The notes beneath the pieces are model-generated. The model saw nothing but the letters and a program-made list of their open reading frames with translations, was not told the DNA's origin and made no database searches. Positions 40,675-53,404 of a stretch of DNA of 64,000 bases are shown here, piece by piece. The position numbers and the translations under genes are program-made. Positions within the stretch are counted from its first letter, which is position 1. Each line of letters begins with the position of its first letter. The DNA comes from Balanoglossus misakiensis (Eukaryota; Hemichordata). Location: positions 4,774,001 to 4,838,000 of the forward strand of contig CM082576.2 in the NCBI GenBank assembly GCA_040954595.2, read 5' to 3'.

Positions 40675-43600
40675 GTATGTAAATTTAAAGAATAAGTAAT
40701 GATCTGTGAAAATGGAAAAGAGTATTCCGGTCATTAGCTGTTAAATTGAAGCGTTTCAGTTAAGCATACATACAAAAGTGCCGTTAAATTGGAACATGCC
40801 CTATATAAATATTGATGGACATGGCCTATATTCATGAAATAATGGGAACACTTTCTGTTTGACCAAACAAGCCTTGGTCAGAAATGTGCCAGTTTGGATC
40901 AAATATGCTCTGAAATTCAGTGTATTCTTGATATTACCCTGATATCATGAAATTATTGTGAACACGTGCAATTTGTTGGCATGTGCTGTTGCATCTTATA
41001 AAGTCATTATTCCACTTTTTTTCTGAAATCCACAATGACAGACAGTCACTAATAGGGCATGTTGTGTCAGCAAGCATCAGATTTCCTCATGGAGGTTTGA
41101 AATCCCAGTTCGGACTGCCGAGTGACGTGAAGTAGACCTTTTTTTCAGATGAGACAGACCTGACAGACATGACTATTAAAATCAGATAATCCAATACTTT
41201 CCGCAGAGAGTAACAGGTTGTGTCAGGTCCAAATGTCAGCTATATACTCCAGGAGATTCCCTGTCCTTCAAAATTGTCATCTCTAAACCGTACGTACTTA
41301 GTATATACACAGAGTATTCACACATGCACAATGTACGTCAAATACACACAATGTACAACACAGACAAACCAACTCAATTAACAAAATTTCTTTCTAGTAG
41401 TGATTAAGGCGACATCTGATGAACGGCCAACATTTTTGGCTCTATACTGTATAAAATAGTTGTCATTATTGATCGGTACATTTCATTCGACATTCCATCC
41501 ACGTCAACACATTTTAGTCACAAAACAGTGAGGTTATACATGTAATGGCTGCCCTTTACGTGATCACCGAACTAATATCTCCTTTCCATATTTGACATTT
41601 ATTCATCTCGAAGCAAAGACTGTTGTTACTTTAGATCACATCTGCTACCAGAGAACGAGATACCTCTGGAAAAAAATTACATAGCCGGCCTTTTTTTCCA
41701 TTATGCGGAATGCAATCTAAACGTGGTGGCAGCTAGCATCCAGCAGTTCGAACTCATCACTGCTGCCATGACAACCATTCACAAGATTTCAGAAAATGCG
41801 ATTTATTCAAGAAGATTTTTCATATTGATACACTGAAGAAAGCTACGCAGATAAAATCTGTCCAGCTATAATGAAACTGGCAGCTTTTCAAATCCGTTGA
41901 AAAAGAAGGAAAGTGGTCATCATGCTGGATACCTTTGTACGATTTTTTTTCTAATATGAATCCTAGGGTTTCAAGAGAAGCACTTCAGATTTTCAGCTGT
42001 CAATCACAAAACAAACAAAGCACCATGGTTCCATTTTGAATTGATTATTTCCTCAAAACTGAGATTCAAACCTGGTTTTTATCATCACATTCATATTTTA
42101 TAAGATTGTTTTTGTCATTTGAAACAAATTTGTGACTTTAATTCAAAAATCATTCAACATTCAAGATTGCTGTGAGACAGTGATTGTACAGAAATCAGAT
42201 CAGCTCTTAAGTTGGTGAAAAATTTTTCTTTTGCCACCTTCTGTCACATTCATCCAAGAAATCACCCGCTCGTGTTTGTCATTGTGTGTGACATCCAGTT
42301 TTATGTCCACAGAGAAATGAAACTGCTGGAGAAAGCATGTGATTGACACCAACAATATTAACTGTAGTGGGTCTGTAAACTTTTAAGAGTCCTCCCTAAC
42401 AGTATCTGTCCCATTTAACTACATGACCTCATATATTCCAATCACAATATTTTTAATAGTTTAAGGTTTTGTACAGGATATGCAAGTCAGCAGTACAAGG
42501 GAAGACGACTCTGTTAAACTGTCCCGTAGAAGGAAGTAATATTGTAACTGATACCTCCAGGAGTCCCAGACATCCTGGTATATGTTACATTTCATTGCCC
42601 TGAAGAATTGCGTGGTTTGCTTGGGCTAAACTAACAACAAATTGGAAAAACTATGCCAGTGTAACATTGACAGGGTTCACGGCAGGTCATTGCACATACA
42701 AACAGAGGTGATCACTGTGTAAAAGGCCCCTTGCCTCGTGGTTTGGGAATCCATACAAATACTGCAAGCTACTGAAGGACTGCCTGATTTTAAAATACAG
42801 CTAGGGTTACTCTAAAAGGACTGTATTGTCAGAAATGAGACAGATATAAAGGTTTTCCTTGTTATTTTTTCTATTTATCAGAACATGTCTTTGGTATAGA
42901 TATGACGTCATGTTATTCCAAATTTTGCGTATTCTGTATTTACATTTTTTTAAAACTGTCACGTTTATGTAACCATTAAAAGCTTAGGGTTGCCAGGATT
43001 AAAATTGTGTAGGTCGGGTTATCGGAACCATACAATTTTGTTTCATTGGCCTAATGAATACAATGCTGTTTATTAGTGACACAGACAAAGCAAAACATCC
43101 AAGTTGCGTGACAAGCAGGATCGATGCACATCTGTCATGTTGCATTTTTTCTCCAAAATAATTTGATTTTAATGTGTGCTTTCAACCAAAACAAATATTG
43201 GATCAATAAAAAGTAATGAAAACATCAGAATTAAATTTAAATTAAACACACATATCGAATACTGACTTTCAAAGGAACATCAGCACTTAAGGTAATGAAA
43301 AGAAAATACTGAAATTTTACTTTGTGCAAAAATGTACTATATTAATATTGCTGTGAAATTTATGATAAATGAATAAGCCTTGTTTTTGTTCATGCCAGTT
43401 TTATTGGAGGACTTACATACATGTACCACTATATAAGGTTTTGGATCTGATACCTTCAAAATAGCAAAAAATTACCCCTAACAGCTTTATTTCTTTAATT
43501 TATCCAAAGCTTAATATTAATGAATTAGCTGATTTTTCAATAGGCAAAAGTAGACTATTGCTATTTTTCTTTATGTGTGAAAGAGAACGAGAAAGCCAAT

Positions 43601-46600
43601 GATGACAACATAACCGGTAATAGAAAATTTCTGTTCACACCAAGAAAAATTTATTGTAGAAAGAGACTTTATCAGAAAGTTGATGATAAATGATAACAGA
43701 AAGCAGTGATGTACTTCATGTCTGCCGCTGCATTTCTGAGTTGTGCGGTTGTCATGGCGACATCACTCTCACATCAGCAGGGTGCCAATGCAGCAGGCCC
43801 TTGAGAATGGGAAGGTGGTGTCGTCACTGGAAAAAGACACTTTCAAGACATTCCTCTGAGAGAAGAGAGCTGTGAAAATCCAGCCTATCACCACGATATC
43901 ACACCGGCTTTCTCTCAAATATGCATCAGACTGAGCGCAAGTTTTGTACTCCCCGAGAAACTGAATTACCATGACACTTGAAGCGATTTTACTGCAGTGG
44001 GCTTTATACCTACGTCGCCGACCACTTTCAACGTCACACTTGCACTTCTGTGATTTCCTGCACAAGGTCCCACTTGGAACTACAATGGGGGAAATTCGCA
44101 AATTGACGGAGCTTTCAGTATTCAATGATATGAACTACAAAGAGACGAGGTCAGGGGGTACATTTATTGCTCATATTGCAAATACTGTAGCAAGTGTGTA
44201 AACAACATGGGAAGACACATAAAACATAATGATTTATGCCAAAAATTATAACTTGGACAGATTTCATCCATGGTATATCACAAATACTTTTTAGCACTGT
44301 CATCTTATATTGCCTTGACCATTCAGATTTGCATCTTCAATATAATAAAGGATTGACCAGAAGAGATTTCTCTCAAGTCTAGTGAAGACGAGTACGGAAA
44401 TTAAACAGACACTCCATAGATACTTGTTGAATGGACTCCAACTCCAAGGACCCTATTGACAATCTGATTTGTTAGACGTGACATTGCACCATGAACCGAC
44501 CAAAAGAATTCCGAGAAATACATCAATTCTTTCAATGGAACAGAAGATGATCCATCTAGTTGATTGGCAGTCTTGTCTTCTCTGAGGGCCATCTGTATCA
44601 ATCAGCCACACATTTTGCGTTTCGACTTCAATGCTTTCTACAAATCAGACTTCAGCCATAAGGGTTTTGTCACTTACATGCTGGCAATGAACCACACTGG
44701 TATTTTCACAAGTTTGTCTTAATTTCAGCATTTATAACGTGTTGCATTGGCTGTCAAGAATTCAATTATTTAAAAAAAATAAAGATGATTTAAAAACAGT
44801 GATATGCAATGATGTTTGACTTCATGATGATCTATGAAAGCCACTTGATTGGTACACATCAAAGCCAGATATGATGCACCAGGTGTAAGTCACTCTCATG
44901 GCCAATTCTAACGCAGATCAACCACACAACTTGGAGGTCAGGTACCGGGGATTGTAATCACTCTCAGCTCACGACATTTGGTGAAATGATCTTGTTGGAT
45001 GACACTGAACAGCTGCGGCTGACACTCGTTCCCAGATGCAGGTATATAACCATCAAAGGCAATCATTACAGCGGTATCACGCAGCTGACATCAAAACCAC
45101 TGTGTCTGTGGTAGGGAGATCTACATCATAAGGTCAACATAGATGATAGAAATCCTGTTTTTTTTATATACAGTGATACATTTCTTGCCGACTTGGCTGT
45201 TGGCATGTGAAGTTATCCAGTCAAAATTTGATGATGTGAGAAAAGTGAAAATTCGTATCATGCAAATTTTGTATGATAGTTTCAAGGGCATTTTGACATT
45301 TTGTACGACGTAATAACAAGTGTTTTCTGTGTGGGATTTGTGAAATACTACAGTAATGGATCCTTTTGGGAAGATGTGTTTTAAACACTCACAAATACGG
45401 CTTTTAATGCTTACACGAACATGTCAATCATTAGGAAATGTACAGGTACACCATGAATTTCACCTGTAACAATTAACATACAAGATGTTATTTCCTGTAA
45501 ACACTTGGACTTTTCAAGAGTTCCTCCCCCACACTTCCTTCCGAGAAGATGACGTAAAAGATGCGAAAACCATTACGGAGGCAGAAATTTCAACAGTATG
45601 TCATTAATAACCTGTAGTTTATTCTATAAACAAAGGAATATAAAAATGCTGCTCTATAGATAGCTAGACCAAGATATCACACTGCTGCTTGCATTAAAGA
45701 ATATTCGTATCTGACACCGTAGGATTATCTAACAGATACGGAAAAGATTTGTTCACACTGTGACCAAGTTGCCAGCTAGAGTACACGATGCTTGATTGAT
45801 TCTGCCCAATCGCATGCCAATGAATCTTCTCAGCAGCTTGTGACTGTAGCAACCTCTTGAAGTCAATCACAGCATCTGGTCATTTGCCACCACAGGGCTA
45901 ATTACGTGTTGCATTTCATACTACCCCTCCTTAACTACATGTATAACCTTATACGCAATAACAAGAAAAACACTTATCCATGGTCATATATGTCACACCA
46001 GGCCAATGACATTTTAAAAACATACCTGATTCAAATGCTGAAATGGTATACATGGGGAAATAGGTAACATACAGTAGACAAGTGGCTGGAAACTTTTGAA
46101 TTTCGAGCAAAGGATAAAAGAGTCTATTGAAGAGACGGCAGGATGTGATGAGATATGGGTACTGGTAACAGATTCAGCAGTGCTTGATAACAGGAGTTTA
46201 AGTTCCACCGGTATCATACAGTTTAATTTTAATGACGGACGGAACATGCGAAAGACAATAAACTGGTTCTAATGAGATAGGGATAACACTGTACCTTGTA
46301 AAAAAACTTTAACTGCTGGGGAAGACAAGTCCATAAAACGTGAGTATTGGAAGATGGAAAATCCTGAACATTGGGAGGTCAGGGTGATCTCCATTTGATA
46401 ATTGGATGCAGGGAACTTAAATGACAAAATTGGAAATCATTCCATTTTTAATGAGAGAAAAAAAACTAAAAGTATCAAAATCTATGAATTTTATATCGTT
46501 TCAATTTCAATGCAAGCACCCCAGAGACAAGATAATTGGCAACTGAATAGCTGTAAAACATGACGGACAGCTGGGCACACAGCAATGGTGATATATCTTT

Positions 46601-47508
46601 CACATCATCATGTCATTCGTACGTATTCGCACACCTGTCTAAATTGCAACAGATTTGATGGCATGCAGAATTTAACAGCTTATTTCTGAGTGTACACATG
46701 AATGTCATACAAATAAGATACTTCCATTTTTGAAATGCAATTCGAAGGGTCACTGAGGTCAAAAAAATTATGTTTAATCAGTAAAAACGTACGTGTTCTT
46801 TTCATTATGGCATGTTGAGTCAGCTATGACTGTCTTTGATCTGAACAGAATTGCATGTACCGGGGTATGTGGCAAAAAGTTTAAAACTGAAGGAAACTGA
46901 GATGTGGACAGTGGCATGATTTTCCAGGAGGGAGTTTCAGCTATGCACACTAAGGTCTGATATGCCAGTCTCTGTGTGATACTCAGCCGGAGGCAGTTGC
47001 TGGGAACAACAACATCGACCTACATGTATGTGCGCATGCATACAGCTACAGACCTTGATAGCCATTTCTTGGAAAAAGATCAAAAAGCTTTTGAAGGGGC
47101 AAGAACGTACGGCATATAGCCTTGGCTGAACCGATCAATCATGACTTGACTGCAGGGCGTTAGGAGTGTACCTGTTTCCCAGCTGCGGGAGAAGTTGTGT
47201 GTGGCTGAAACCGATGCTCGCAATTCACAGTATCCACTTACTAATTGGTGGTAAAGTTGCCCTATGCTTGGACATCAATAAACATTACAAGTCAGGGCGT
47301 GCAATACGATAGCGTTCACAAATCACTAGTATCGCGTCTACTATTGGAAGTGTGTGCGTAACCACGGGGATGAAGTAGTTCCATTTACACTGACTGATGG
47401 ATGCATAACAACCAAGGAAGTGACAAAGTTAAATACATGTAGAGAAACAAGATGTAATTTTACAGCAAGGGTTACCTCTTGTATGTTCGGTTGTACGTGA
47501 TACAACAT

Positions 47509-47579
47509 GTGCCATGCTCATCAACCCTTTGGCAAGATCTACACCTATGGCCTATGGCATATAGGCCACAATTGCAAAA
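47509..47579 (+). repeat. Dispersed repeat, copy 1
   Basis: Shares about 64 bases with 57000-57064, starting GTGCCATGCTCATCAACC and ending CACAATTGCAAAA. This copy carries a 7-base internal duplication (CTATGGC) absent from the other. Both copies have the same orientation. The family is not recognised. Confidence 0.9.
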
Positions 47580-47783
47580 CAGCAATTTAAGATTACACAC
47601 ACCATCCCCTTGTAGAGGAAATGTTTGACTCTGAAATGGGGTTAATGGCAGAGCACACAGATTTTAACCACTTTATTAGTTTAGTTGAGAAAACAAGGCC
47701 CTCTCTCTAAGGGCAAGGTACGCTGCCTCTGAAACGTACTTCCACACAGCTAATAGAACATATGTCAAATTATCAGGTGTTTC

Positions 47784-47792
47784 ACAGCAGAT
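47784..47792. repeat. Target-site duplication, left copy (ACAGCAGAT)
   Basis: Nine bases directly before the left terminal inverted repeat. They are identical to 53855-53863 directly after the right terminus. The bases outside the two copies differ (C and G), so the duplication is exactly 9 bp. Confidence 0.92.
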
Positions 47793-48111
47793 AGGGAGGC
47801 CAAAGTGGAGTATGCAACAATTATGAATTTTAGAATCAAATAAAAAAATAAAATGTGTAATTTGAAACTCTTTCTTCATTTATTTTACAAACATATATAC
47901 TTTTGGTTATTTCTTTAAAATTTCAAGTTATAATCTGCATTGGAAGTGCGTATTTTGCCCATCCAAAAATGCCAGAAATCACCATTTCACTCCCACTTAC
48001 GCGAGCTGCAGATTTTCTATGTCAAGCAAGGACGCCCTCATCGACCAGTTTTTAATACACACTAAACTAGGCCGTTCAGCTGGTCACGTATGCTGTACAA
48101 TGGCGTTTTGG

Positions 48112-48250
48112 ATTGGCCACAAGATGCCGTAGCGCAAAGATAAATTCACCGCTATAAGCCAATCAGTGCTCATTTAAGATAGTACTTGTTCTCATCTTGC
48201 CAATGATGTAAGTAATACAAGATCTATTGAGAAACACGTCAGCGATCGAG
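48112..48250 (+). promoter_or_regulatory. Putative transposase promoter and non-coding first exon end
   Basis: ATTGG at 48112-48116 (an inverted CCAAT box) and CCAATCA at 48159-48165 lie inside the element upstream of its gene. A donor-like GAG|GTATGT follows at about 48250. Acceptor-like tracts ending at 48358 (CCTTTCAG) and 48378 (TGTCATTTAG) follow. This suggests a 5' UTR exon and a short intron of about 110-130 bases before the first coding exon. The start site itself is not visible. Confidence 0.4.
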
Positions 48251-48385
48251 GTATGTAATGTTTGCATAGTTTTTGACTCATTTTTAGCTCGTGTATTGGA
48301 GTAATATCGACGGTTACTATACTTGGTTGTAAAATATAGCTATTTCTGTACCTTTCAGCCAGGTTTTCTGTCATTTAGGCCAAAA

Positions 48386-48510
48386 ATGTTCGTGCGGTTC
48401 CCATTGAATGAAAAGTTGACAGGTGCTAGCCGTGAGCGGTACAAGCCAAAATGGCGTCCGTCGCCAAGTCTGTCTCTGATACAACGGGGAGTTACGCATA
48501 ACTCCATAAA
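48386..48510 (+). CDS. Transposase gene, proposed coding exon 1 (residues 1-41 and part of 42)
   Basis: ATG at 48386-48388 (context CCAAAAATG) opens a frame beginning MFVRFPLNEKLTGASRERYK. It stays open to a donor AA|GTACGT at 48511. The two leftover bases, AA, combine with the C at 49169 to make an Asn codon, so this exon joins the main frame in phase. The peptide is basic with no recognised domain. Without this exon the main frame would have to start inside what looks like intron. A second ATG at 48451 lies in another frame and stops after 16 codons. Splicing is predicted, not observed. Confidence 0.45.
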
Positions 48511-49168
48511 GTACGTAGAATTTCACACAGTAAATTTTGACTAACACATGTTTGAGATAGTTTTATCAGTAATCATAGTGACAGAGTATACAATTTTGAC
48601 AGTTAAACATCTTTTGTTATGGGCGATAAGACTGTACGATGTGTACATAGCTCTTATGCAGCATGTACATAAGTACAGTTTTAAATCATCAAATACTTTT
48701 TCGTTTGCGCTCTGGTTTATTGGCGAGGTAACGAGCATGTGTTAGCCTCATCAGACACAGAAATATTTCAATTTTCATATTTTTTTTTATATATTTGATA
48801 ATAGTCATTTCCTTTTTATTTTAGTGTTCTGTTTAATTACTAACACCTGTGACCAGGTATGCCAGATGCTTGTAACAACACATGTTGTTTAAGTAAGTTT
48901 ACCAACTTTTTGTTTCTTTATGTTATTAAACAATTTTATTTTTAAATTTATTATAATCAACCTGCCAATTGCTAGCTTTTCCTATAATGTTTTTTTTTTA
49001 ATCTGAAAGATCTGTTTATACTGGAGCAAGCCAGATTATCACTGATTAGATAGAGATGTTAAATAAAATCAATTTCATGATTTTGTTAGGCCAGAAATTT
49101 ATTTATGATTTATCTTGTCTCATTCTGAAATTTAGATTATTAATGTCAGTCACGTTTTTGTCTTTCAG

Positions 49169-52100
49169 CTTCTGTTATTTTCCAGGCCATGTCACATGCT
49201 GTGTCAAGGCAGGAGAGCCTCTTAAGAAAGTAGACTTACTTGAGCTAGACTATGCCTGTGATAAGTTCAGTGTGGTTTTACACCGCAGAAAGTATGAACT
49301 TTTGCTCAGTTGTTTACAGACTTACTCAAACATAGAGACAGCACAGAGGACAGAGTTGCAGCTCAGAGCCATTGTACAAAGATTGAAGATAAATTTCAAC
49401 AAACTTGTGGATGCTTACAATAAATCACGCTCAACAAGACGTGCTCCAGTTCTTTTTGAAAAACTTCAATGCTTTCTGGGCGAACCGTTTTTGTGGCCAA
49501 AACGTACAACAAAAGAACTTGATATCACTGACACTGTATGCGATGCTGTAAATAAAGAAGAATATGAAATGCCAAACTCGAGCATGCCACCTCCACCAAC
49601 ATATGATGAGGTGATCAAAATGGACCTGGAACGTGGAAGGCCTGCTTGCATGATAGGATCCCCACCGCCCTACTCTGATGCTCCTGGTGTTCTTCTTTCT
49701 AACAGTAGTGGCTCAAAGTTTGACACACTTAATAGATCACACCATCGTAGTGGCTTGAGCTATAGTAATTCACCAGAAAAACAACAGTTGAAACTTGAAA
49801 AAAAGAAGCTAGAACGCAAGCTGTGTGCAACAAAAAAACGACTTATAGCAAGTGAGTCTGAACTTGCACAGTCGAGCAGAGTAATTGGTGTCAGGAGTAA
49901 GCAGCTACTGAGAGACAGAGATATAGCATTGGACACTGTTGAAACAGAAAAAAAGAAAGCTGCTGCAGTGAAAGAAGAAGCACAGAAGGAAATCATGAAG
50001 TCAAAGGAGAGGGCTGAAAGACAGATACTGAACATACAAAGCCAAAGTGAAAATCAACTGAGAGACATGCAGCATACCATGAATGAAATTCACAAGAAAC
50101 TACAACAACAGGCAGACGAGAGTGAACAGGTTATTACAGAATGCAGAGACAGGATCAGTGACATGAGAGATAAATTTGATGCATCAGTTAAAAGTGCTGT
50201 AAAAGAAATAGCCGAAGAAAGAAATCAGTGGAAGGCTGCCACAGAGACACTTCTTGACTTGGCTGATAACAGAGAAGAGCAAACACGGAAAATGACAAAG
50301 AAAGTACAGAGATATGATGCTTTGGTGAAGGAAAAGCGTGTCCTGAATTTGAAATTAATAAAAAAAGATCAACATATAACAAATCTCAAGACGCGTATAG
50401 CAGAAGCAATGGATGACATTGAAAATTGTAAAGATGCAGCAGCTGTATTCTATGACGGTATAATTGCTGAATTAAGTGAACAAATGAAAGAAAAGGAAAA
50501 CAATGAGGCCGAGCTACAGAAGAGGATAATGGAACTGACTAGTTTAGAAACACGAGAGAGGGGTTCCCTGTACAAGACTGAAATAAGACTCACATATTAT
50601 CATCTCCTAACATTGGGTGTTAGTGCAAACAACATTGAACCAGTCATTCGTGCAGTGCTAGATAACCTTTCCCCTGTTGATATGAAGAATGTCAAACTAC
50701 CAAAGAGATCTACTGCTCAACGCATGAGGGTAGAAGCTGGTGTTCTTGCAACGGTGAGGGGGCTGGTTGAACTTGATAAAAGGGATGATAAATCTGTGGC
50801 CTACTACTCTGATAAAAGTCCAAAAGCACAGCTTGAATGGCTCACACATAAGTTCACTTTGTCACCAACACAGGATGAACGCTTTTCTGGATCTAGGACA
50901 ACTTTCTCTATTGGTATCCGTCCCATAGCGGGTGGTAGGTCCCAAGATACGTTAGATGATCTTATATCCCTCATAGATGACCTGCAGAGGATAGCTGCAC
51001 AACTTGGCATTAAGAACCCCGCAGATGTAGTGTCGGTATGTAACATCAAGGCAAAAATGTCCGATAGAGCGGCCACTGAAACCAAGCTCACCAATCTCCT
51101 AATAGAGGAAAAGACACGTGAACTTGAAAATAAACTCTCAAACTGGGATTCTCTGACTGATGCCGAGAGAGAGAGGATGACCCGAGTGTATGCATTTACT
51201 TGTGGTGCACATAAGGTACATAACACAAGTGAAGCCATGAACAAAGCAGCAATCCACCATTTGTATCGTGGTGATGAAATCTCTGCCAGAGGACTGATAG
51301 GAGCAAAGAAACATATCTATGAGGCAGACAAACTGCTTTGTACTGAGGCGAAAAAAGAATACTCTGAAGGAAAGGATTTCAGAGCATACTGCCTAACAGA
51401 AGAAAAAGTGGCTGAATCTGCTTGCGGGCTGTTTAAACCCATCGTTGGATCTCGGTACCTGGTATATTTTCATTGTTCTATTCCCACATTCATAGGACAG
51501 GAGTTCATACAGACATTCTTAATCAATGAACGGGAAGCTAAAGGTACATGGAACAGACTTGAAAAGGCTGTTTATGATGGATATTTTGATGACAGAATTC
51601 TGGCAGAAGAACGCACATATGCAATACTGTATACAGAGGTACTGCTTCCATTACTGAGTAAGTGCAAAGTTGCTAAAGATCCCTTGGCCATGAATGAGTG
51701 TTACACAACTGCTGTAACAAAACTCCGACAGTGGTCTGAAGAACCAGAACTCATCTTCAATGACAACGATCATGTCTGGCCAGATGTCACTTTGCATTAT
51801 CAAGATTATATGCAGAAAATCAGAGAGAAGCATCATACAGATGACTTAGTCATTGAGCTTCTGAAAGTATGTTGCAAAGCTGGTGCACAAAAACTCAAAG
51901 ACCATGCCAGAGAGCATCTTCCAGGTGGCTTGTATGGTGACCCGTCTTTGGCGCAACAGAAAGCCGCCAGTCTCATATCGACTGCAACAAATGACACTTG
52001 TGAAAGTGATTTCGGAATGTTGAGTCAGCAGCATAACTTTGCGCCATCGAGTAACCCACTGTCACTTGGAGCTATTGTGATGGCCAAGAGAGACCACAGT

Positions 52101-52838
52101 GCCGAGTGGGCTATACAACAAGACCCAGAAGATAGGAAAAGAGTAGTTTCTGTAGCAAGGATGGAGGCAATCAGGGCTATGAAAAAATATGGAACACGTG
52201 ATCAACAACTGAGCACTATATTCCGGCAGAGAGAAGCCCGAAAACAAGTACAGCGAGAAAGGCGGAGAGCTGCTCGTTTAAAAAAGGATCAGAAGAAACG
52301 TCAGGTGAAAGGAGCTCTGCAAGAAGGACAGTTAATCGACAGCATTTCTGAAATCAAAACAGCCTCTACAAAAGTCTGCACCATACAAATTCAAATGTGG
52401 GCACAACTGGCAGAATTTGGAGTAGCAGTGCATGCCAAGGAAAAGTTAGTCGGTAGAAGTAAAGTGACCACTGTCAGCGGCAAACGAAAATTGTTGATGG
52501 CCCTTGTAAATGCAAATCGGTCAATAAAAGCATCAATCCAGCGTGCCATGTCTTGTTCCTCTGGAAGTGACACTGTACCGGTAATTAACACAGTACCTCC
52601 ACCGGGTGAGTCTTCCTCTGATGACTATGATATGGAAGATGACCTGCCCTTGCATTCATTCACTGGGGTTCCTTCGACCAGTTGGAAGAGAATGGAAACA
52701 AATAATGGCGTTGACTCTGAGGACGATGATGTGCCACTGATTCAACTGAAAGTGCGTAGCTCGTCTCACACGGAGGACACGCATGTTCCAACTGACGCCG
52801 CTGGTAACAGACGTTTAGTGAACAGTCAATCCCATTAG
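49169..52838 (+). CDS. Large DDE-type transposase-like protein, main exon (about 1,264 residues spliced)
   Basis: The frame is open from 49056 to the TAG at 52836-52838. Its first 38 codons are AT-rich and hydrophobic and end in TTTTTGTCTTTCAG, an acceptor at 49168, so I start the exon at 49169. Spliced numbering: a helical N-terminal region to about 160; PPTY (Tyr187) and PPPY (Tyr210), two PPxY motifs in a disordered linker; a long coiled coil (about 245-496); a helical region with KLPKRSTAQRMRVE; then a proposed RNase H-like core. Its residues are Asp590 (YYSDKS), Asp674 (MSDRAATE), CxxH at Cys720-His723 (CGAHKVHN) and Glu987 (NDTCESDFG). D-D spacing is 84, with a large insertion before Glu, as in hAT-like folds. 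The C-terminus has an Arg/Lys-rich stretch (about 1062-1090) and an acidic Ser-rich tail. C/DxxH between the second D and E is a known mark of many cut-and-paste superfamilies. The function is inferred from motifs and from the TIR/TSD context. The family is unnamed here. Confidence 0.8.
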
Positions 52839-53398
52839 GCAGTGCTCACACAAGATGGCGGCGACCATGAATGGTACAATTGACTATTGCATGATTTGAA
52901 ATCAAAATTTGTACTAGTAATAAGCATCTAAATTGATATTTTAATGGCTTACACTGTTACAGCTGTTCCATTATGTATACAATTCATATTCTGCGCAGTT
53001 TAATGCATCTTAACTGGTAAAAATATCGCCAGTCCTTTTTTCTGCGTGTTCCCCATAGACAATGCATACATGACCTTTGACCTCTAGAGCATATTTTGTT
53101 ACCAAAAATGCCAATATTTACCTGTTTATTTGAAAGTGATTGCAGTTATTATTAATCAATCACTTTGTATTATTAAACAAGCATATGCATACTCTTCCTA
53201 AATTTGCTAAGAATTTTTTTTGAAAATGATAAATTTCCATGATACAGACCTGCAAAGTTTGGGAAATGACCCATGACCCAAAACATAATTTGCATATTTT
53301 TCGGCAAATTTGAATTAATTAACCAGATTTTTCGATTCCATTCATCATTAATATGGTTCATGCAAATTATGTATGATTTTTACCGTTATAGCTGTAAA

Positions 53399-53404
53399 AA
53401 TAAA
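53399..53404 (+). terminator. Poly(A) signal of the transposase gene
   Basis: AATAAA, 560 bases after the transposase stop codon and 450 bases before the right end of the element, in very AT-rich sequence. Confidence 0.4.

Larger units (their letters stand above)
40675..47792. other. Gene-poor stretch, possible intron
   Basis: AT-rich sequence without a supportable gene. If the exon ending at 40674 is real, this is its first intron. A minus-strand frame at 44125-43769 is open for 118 codons but has no recognisable features. One copy of a short dispersed repeat lies at 47509-47579. Confidence 0.4.

Noticed and set aside
49056-49168. Hydrophobic N-terminus of the long frame as a signal peptide or membrane anchor
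   Set aside because: Sequence is AT-rich and ends in a strong acceptor, so it is more likely intron than protein.
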